From the NCBI RefSeq assembly GCF_000689255.1, contig NZ_HG964446.1:5054152-5118151 (forward strand): 64,000 nucleotides of DNA, read 5' to 3'. A program made the translations under genes and the position numbers. Under the pieces are notes generated by a model. The model did not search any database. It was not told the origin of the DNA and saw only the letters and a list, made by a program, of their open reading frames with translations. Below are positions 60,749 through 64,000 of this stretch, piece by piece. The stretch's first letter is position 1. Each line of letters opens with the position of its first letter. The DNA is from Mycobacterium triplex (lineage in GTDB: Bacteria; Actinomycetota; Actinomycetes; Mycobacteriales; Mycobacteriaceae).

Positions 60749-61516
60749 TCAATGGACGGCAACGCCGGCCGTCCGGTATTCAACCGGGTCAAACGCCGGC
60801 TTTGCTGCGGTGGCTTCAGCGTTGATCGCCCGCACCGTCAGCACGGTGAAAACAATGATCCAGGCAAAAAACACAATCATTGGGATATAGAACACCAGGA
60901 CCCCATTCTGCGAGAACGGCCCGGTTTTGAAGAACAGCAGCAGGCTTGCCTCACACATGAAGAAGCTGGAGAACAGGTTCAAGTATCCCGACCATCTCGG
61001 GAAAGTCGGCCGGGAACTGCGATCCATCAGGATGCCCACCGCCAGCGCGATCTGGAACAGCGCGAACGGGGCGCCGGTGAACAACACGCCCAGCCAGCCA
61101 AGATCGTTGAGCGCCTGGGTTACTTCGGGACTGGTCTGTCCAGGCCGCCACGATGCGGCACCGAAGAAAAATCCGATGAACATCACCACGACGACCTCGC
61201 AGGCCACCGAGATCAGCATGACGTTGAACAGTATTGGCCATCGGCGCTCGCGCAGGCGCACCATCTGAATGATGCTCGCGCTCCACGTCGTGTAGAGGAT
61301 GCTCGAGAAAATGAAGATCACCGTCGCGATCCGGATACCCGTCGTGTGCGCGAGGTATTGCGATACGACGGTTGCGGCCGGATCCGCCGCCGAAGGCGGC
61401 AATATGTACTGACCGTGGGCCACCACATTGGCCGCGAAAGGCCACAGGAACGCGAAAGCGAACCCGGTATAGGCGCAGACCTTCAGGATCAGCGGGTGAA
61501 AGCCGTCGGTGCGCAT
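60749..61516 (-). CDS. Multi-pass membrane protein, paralogue of the upstream gene
   Basis: A 255-residue protein with about six membrane helices. Its second half has LNDLGWLGVLF, MDRSSRPTFPRWSGYLNLFSSF and FKTGPFSQNGVLVFYIP, which line up with the 61542 gene product. CAGGAG precedes the ATG at 61516 by 6 bases. No known family is recognised; it could be a membrane partner of the AveC-like protein. It starts 25 bases after the 61542 stop. Confidence 0.8.
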   Translation of the reverse strand: MRTDGFHPLILKVCAYTGFAFAFLWPFAANVVAHGQYILPPSAADPAATVVSQYLAHTTGIRIATVIFIFSSILYTTWSASIIQMVRLRERRWPILFNVMLISVACEVVVVMFIGFFFGAASWRPGQTSPEVTQALNDLGWLGVLFTGAPFALFQIALAVGILMDRSSRPTFPRWSGYLNLFSSFFMCEASLLLFFKTGPFSQNGVLVFYIPMIVFFAWIIVFTVLTVRAINAEATAAKPAFDPVEYRTAGVAVH

Positions 61517-61541
61517 GAAATTCTCCTGTCGTGGGCGGTGG

Positions 61542-62306
61542 TCAACGATTCATGTCCGCGGTAAGCGCTGCGGGCGCCGAACCGTGCGGGCTGTCGTGGG
61601 TTTCCGCGGATTTCGTCTCGCTGTCGAACTGCCTGCGGATACCGACATGCATGTAATAGGTCATCACGGCAATCCAGATGGTGAACGCCACGATTGGGAT
61701 GTAGAAGCCGACGAGGCCGTTCCACGCGAACGGACCGTGCTTGAAGAACACCGCAATGCCACCGCCGGCGCCGCTCAACGCAATCCAAAGGTTCAGATAG
61801 CCCACCCAACGTGGCCACAACGGTAAAGCGGAGCGGTCCATGAAGGAGGCCAACGCAATGCAGGACAGCTGCAATACATAACTGGGGAACACCATCACGA
61901 AGGTCAGCCAAGACAAGTCATTGAGCATCCGGATGGTCGAAGGTTCGAGCTCGGAGCGGAAAGTGGCTGTGATCCACAGCATTCCGCAAAGCTGGAAAAA
62001 CACAACCAGCAGCACCGCGCCACCGAACTGCATCACGGCAAGGATCGGCATCCGCTTCTCGATGCGTGCGATCTGGATGGAGATCACGCCGAAGAACGGG
62101 AACAGCAGCGTGGTGGCGATCAGGCCCAACACCATGCCGATACGAATCGAGATCGCATGGTCGGTGAAGACCCGTGCGATCGTGTCCGGGTCCCACGACG
62201 GCGCGAGCGGAGGGACGAACCTGGCAAGGCCGGCGAACGCGATCAGGTAGAGGACGAAAAAGACTGGGCCTGCCCACACGGCAGCGAGTTGGATGCGCTT
62301 CGCCAC
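61542..62306 (-). CDS. Multi-pass membrane protein, paralogue of the downstream gene
   Basis: A 254-residue protein with about six membrane helices. It has LNDLSWLTFVMVFP, MDRSALPLWPRWVGYLNL and FKHGPFAWNGLVGFYIPIV, matching the 60749 product. The start is GTG at 62306 with AAGGAGG 5 bases upstream; an ATG at 62360 lacks a site. The pair most likely arose by tandem duplication. The function is unknown. Confidence 0.8.
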   Translation of the reverse strand: MAKRIQLAAVWAGPVFFVLYLIAFAGLARFVPPLAPSWDPDTIARVFTDHAISIRIGMVLGLIATTLLFPFFGVISIQIARIEKRMPILAVMQFGGAVLLVVFFQLCGMLWITATFRSELEPSTIRMLNDLSWLTFVMVFPSYVLQLSCIALASFMDRSALPLWPRWVGYLNLWIALSGAGGGIAVFFKHGPFAWNGLVGFYIPIVAFTIWIAVMTYYMHVGIRRQFDSETKSAETHDSPHGSAPAALTADMNR

Positions 62307-62389
62307 GAGTACCTCCTTGTGATCGTCTGCTATGTAGCTATGAAATTTGTTGTTGCGCATTAGTTCTCACGTCGGCACCGCGGGCGCCA

Positions 62390-63481
62390 TCACGGGTTGT
62401 GCACGGGTCTCGGCATCGGCACGCCCGGCCCGGGGCAGGTGTGGCCGTCGGCGCCGGCGGCGCACATGTCGTTGACCATGTATGACGGGTAGCCCGGCGG
62501 GAACGGATCCGAATGGGTTGCGAACCACTGCTGCGGAAGCATGTAGAGCACCGCAAATCCGAGGTGGATAGCGCCGTAGATCGCGAAAAACTTGACCGCC
62601 TGCTTGCCCCTGAATCCCAAATTCAGTGTGCTGATTCCGCGCTCGACGACGGTCTGGCCCCGGTCGTCGCGAAAATAGCTCAGACACGCGATGGCTCCGA
62701 GCGCAAACCCGCCGAACAGCACCGTTTCCGACAGCGGAATCTGGTATGTCTGGCCGGCGAACAGCGTGATCGCGCGGATGCCGCCCGGGTAGGCGTATAC
62801 GCCGGTGCGCAACACCAGACCCTCGACGAGGGTGTCGCTCAGCGTCAAACCGACGACGATCGTGACCACGATGCCGACGATGCCCAGGCCCGGCCAGCGT
62901 GACTTGATCTTGCGCAGGAGCCACAGGATCACGATCACTTGTGAGAAGACCAGCGCGGTGTAGGCCGGCGGAACGATCAGCAATGGTTCAGGGAGCCTGT
63001 TGGCGTGCGGGCTGGTCCATGTCGGCCAGGACCCGTTAGCCCAGGCCCCCCGGTTGATCAAATGCGAGTTATAGAACAGGGTCACCGACGTGTAGTTCAT
63101 CACCATGTCCCAGAAGAACACCGTCGATGCCGCCAGAGCGATCATCGCGTCGGTCGTCAGGAACCGGTGCTTGCGCCATGGCCGGATCACCCACAAATAA
63201 AGCAGTGCCACCGCGGCGATCGGTATAGCGATCTGTAACGCGTTGAACACTAACGCCTTCCAGGCCGGAAGTTTATCGGGCCCGGGGTCCGTGGGCGTGA
63301 AGCTCGAGCCGAATATCCACTTGGCCAGTACGAAGACCTGGAAGGAAAGCAGCACGACCCCCGCACTCGACCACCACAGCACCGGGCGCGGCCGGCGAAC
63401 CTCCGGATCGAGACGTAGCCCCCCGGGCGGGAGCTCGTCACGCTGAATCGTCGCCACGTCTGGTCCCTTCATCGCCGGCAC
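62390..63481 (-). CDS. AveC-family (spirocyclase-like) membrane protein
   Basis: A 363-residue membrane protein with about seven helices. The NYTSVTLFYNSHLINRGAW segment and GSWPTWTSPHANRLPEP are the conserved loops of the AveC family, whose founder acts in avermectin spiroketal formation. In mycobacteria these proteins occur in lipid and steroid clusters, and spirocyclase activity is not shown. The start is GTG at 63481 with GGGAAG about 7 bases upstream (an ATG at 63472 is also in frame). The two paralogous membrane proteins follow on the same strand. Confidence 0.83.
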   Translation of the reverse strand: MPAMKGPDVATIQRDELPPGGLRLDPEVRRPRPVLWWSSAGVVLLSFQVFVLAKWIFGSSFTPTDPGPDKLPAWKALVFNALQIAIPIAAVALLYLWVIRPWRKHRFLTTDAMIALAASTVFFWDMVMNYTSVTLFYNSHLINRGAWANGSWPTWTSPHANRLPEPLLIVPPAYTALVFSQVIVILWLLRKIKSRWPGLGIVGIVVTIVVGLTLSDTLVEGLVLRTGVYAYPGGIRAITLFAGQTYQIPLSETVLFGGFALGAIACLSYFRDDRGQTVVERGISTLNLGFRGKQAVKFFAIYGAIHLGFAVLYMLPQQWFATHSDPFPPGYPSYMVNDMCAAGADGHTCPGPGVPMPRPVHNP

Positions 63482-63502
63482 GACAGGCTTCCCACAGCCT
63501 GA

Positions 63503-63558
63503 AAGTGGCGCTTACATTATGAGCCGCGAAAACTCAAATATGCAAGTGACACTTACAT
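63503..63558. promoter_or_regulatory. Two operator copies between AveC-like and TetR genes
   Basis: AAGTGGCGCTTACAT (63503-63517) and AAGTGACACTTACAT (63544-63558) are 13 of 15 identical and 41 bp apart. The second contains the perfect dyad AAGTG-A-CACTT and extends to TGCAAGTGACACTTACA with one mismatched pair. They lie in the 131-bp divergent interval, the expected site for the TetR at 63613. Confidence 0.65.
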
Positions 63559-63598
63559 CCGGTCAGGGTGCGGCACTGTCGAACGGCGTCGATTCGCT

Positions 63599-63604
63599 TA
63601 GAAT
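63599..63604 (+). promoter_or_regulatory. Predicted -10 for a leaderless TetR message
   Basis: TAGAAT ends eight bases before the ATG at 63613, so transcription would start at or next to the start codon. No ribosome site is seen, which agrees with a leaderless message. Confidence 0.55.
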
Positions 63605-63612
63605 CTTCTGCT

Positions 63613-64000
63613 ATGCAGCCAGATTCGCAAGACCGGCCAGGCTGGCGCGACGGTGCGCGGGCCCGAACGCTAGCCGCCGCGCATCAGCTCTTCGCTGAGA
63701 ACGGCTACCGAGCGACGACGACGAAAGAGATCTGCCTGCTGGCCGGCATCGCCGAACCGACGCTGTTTCGCCATTTCGGCTCCAAGGCAAACCTGTTCGA
63801 GATGACCATCATGGAGCCGTTCACCGCGTTCATCGACGGCTGGATCGCCTCGTGGCGCGAGTTTTCGGCCGAGTCGTCAGTCCAGGACCTCGCCGAAAGC
63901 CTGGTCAGTGGCCTGTTCGCGCTGGTGCGCCGGGACCGCAGGCTGTTTCAGGAACTCATGGAAGCTCGCCCGGACCCCAAGAGTGATTTGCACGAGTCCG
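63613..64000 (+). CDS. TetR family transcriptional regulator, 3' end cut by window edge
   Basis: The frame is open from ATG at 63613 to the right edge. The helix-turn-helix ends in LAGIAEPTLFRHFGSKANLFEM, and the following PFTAFIDGWIASW resembles the TetR at 59936. It diverges from the AveC-like gene and probably controls it through the two AAGTG-CACTT sites. The C-terminal ligand domain is missing. Confidence 0.87.
   Translation, partial: MQPDSQDRPGWRDGARARTLAAAHQLFAENGYRATTTKEICLLAGIAEPTLFRHFGSKANLFEMTIMEPFTAFIDGWIASWREFSAESSVQDLAESLVSGLFALVRRDRRLFQELMEARPDPKSDLHES

Overview
The window looks like chromosomal DNA of a Mycobacterium, most likely a slow-growing or environmental lipid-degrading species. 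The evidence is high GC, a complete yrbEAB-mceABCDEF operon followed by two Mce-associated membrane proteins, an MPT51-like secreted protein, an LpqH-type lipoprotein, DUF732 and CAP-like exported proteins, five F420-type LLM oxidoreductases and seven TetR regulators. I see no rRNA, tRNA, CRISPR array, insertion sequence or phage gene. The species and the mce operon number cannot be assigned from the sequence alone.

Layout. (1) 1-6713, minus strand: an SDR, an acyl-CoA ligase, a TetR, an LLM oxidoreductase, a small barrel protein, a sulfotransferase and a DUF1214 protein cut by the left edge. A strong internal promoter with a palindrome in its spacer lies before the LLM gene. (2) 7538-18155, minus strand: an overlapping gene train of SDR, three enoyl-CoA hydratase-family enzymes, ligase, Rieske oxygenase alpha and beta, an 84-residue protein, thiolase, an HMG-CoA-synthase-like/DUF35 fusion and a lipid-transfer thiolase. 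It reads as a degradation pathway for a CoA-activated ring compound. (3) 18254-26014: SDR, DUF732 protein, hydratase, alpha/beta hydrolase, TetR, two acyl-CoA dehydrogenases and a carotenoid-oxygenase-family enzyme. (4) 26064-30337, plus strand: cytochrome P450, 3Fe-4S ferredoxin, aldehyde dehydrogenase and alpha-methylacyl-CoA racemase, a terminal-methyl oxidation module. (5) 30331-38864: acyl-CoA dehydrogenase, a 4-hydroxyacetophenone-type Baeyer-Villiger monooxygenase, TetR, orphan cytochrome oxidase subunits III and IV, a hydratase and two LLM enzymes. (6) 38865-42683: a gene-poor stretch with palindromes, a 36-codon gene and a 10-bp tandem repeat, then exported proteins. (7) 42686-54268, minus strand: the mce operon with its promoter. 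(8) 54919-64000: DUF305 lipoprotein, TetR, APH-like kinase, two LLM enzymes, a remnant of another mce gene, TetR, two paralogous membrane proteins, an AveC-family membrane protein and a TetR cut by the right edge.

Working together (inference). The Mce transporter would import a lipid or sterol-like substrate. P450, ferredoxin, aldehyde dehydrogenase and racemase would oxidise and epimerise a methyl-branched chain. Ligases, acyl-CoA dehydrogenases, hydratases, SDRs and thiolases would run beta-oxidation, and the Rieske and Baeyer-Villiger enzymes would attack rings or ketones. The most interesting signal is regulatory: the promoters of the P450 operon, the monooxygenase and the orphan oxidase subunits share one architecture, in which a TTGAGAC dyad starts on the last base of the -10 box. 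This suggests one local regulon, possibly run by the TetR at 33791-34456.
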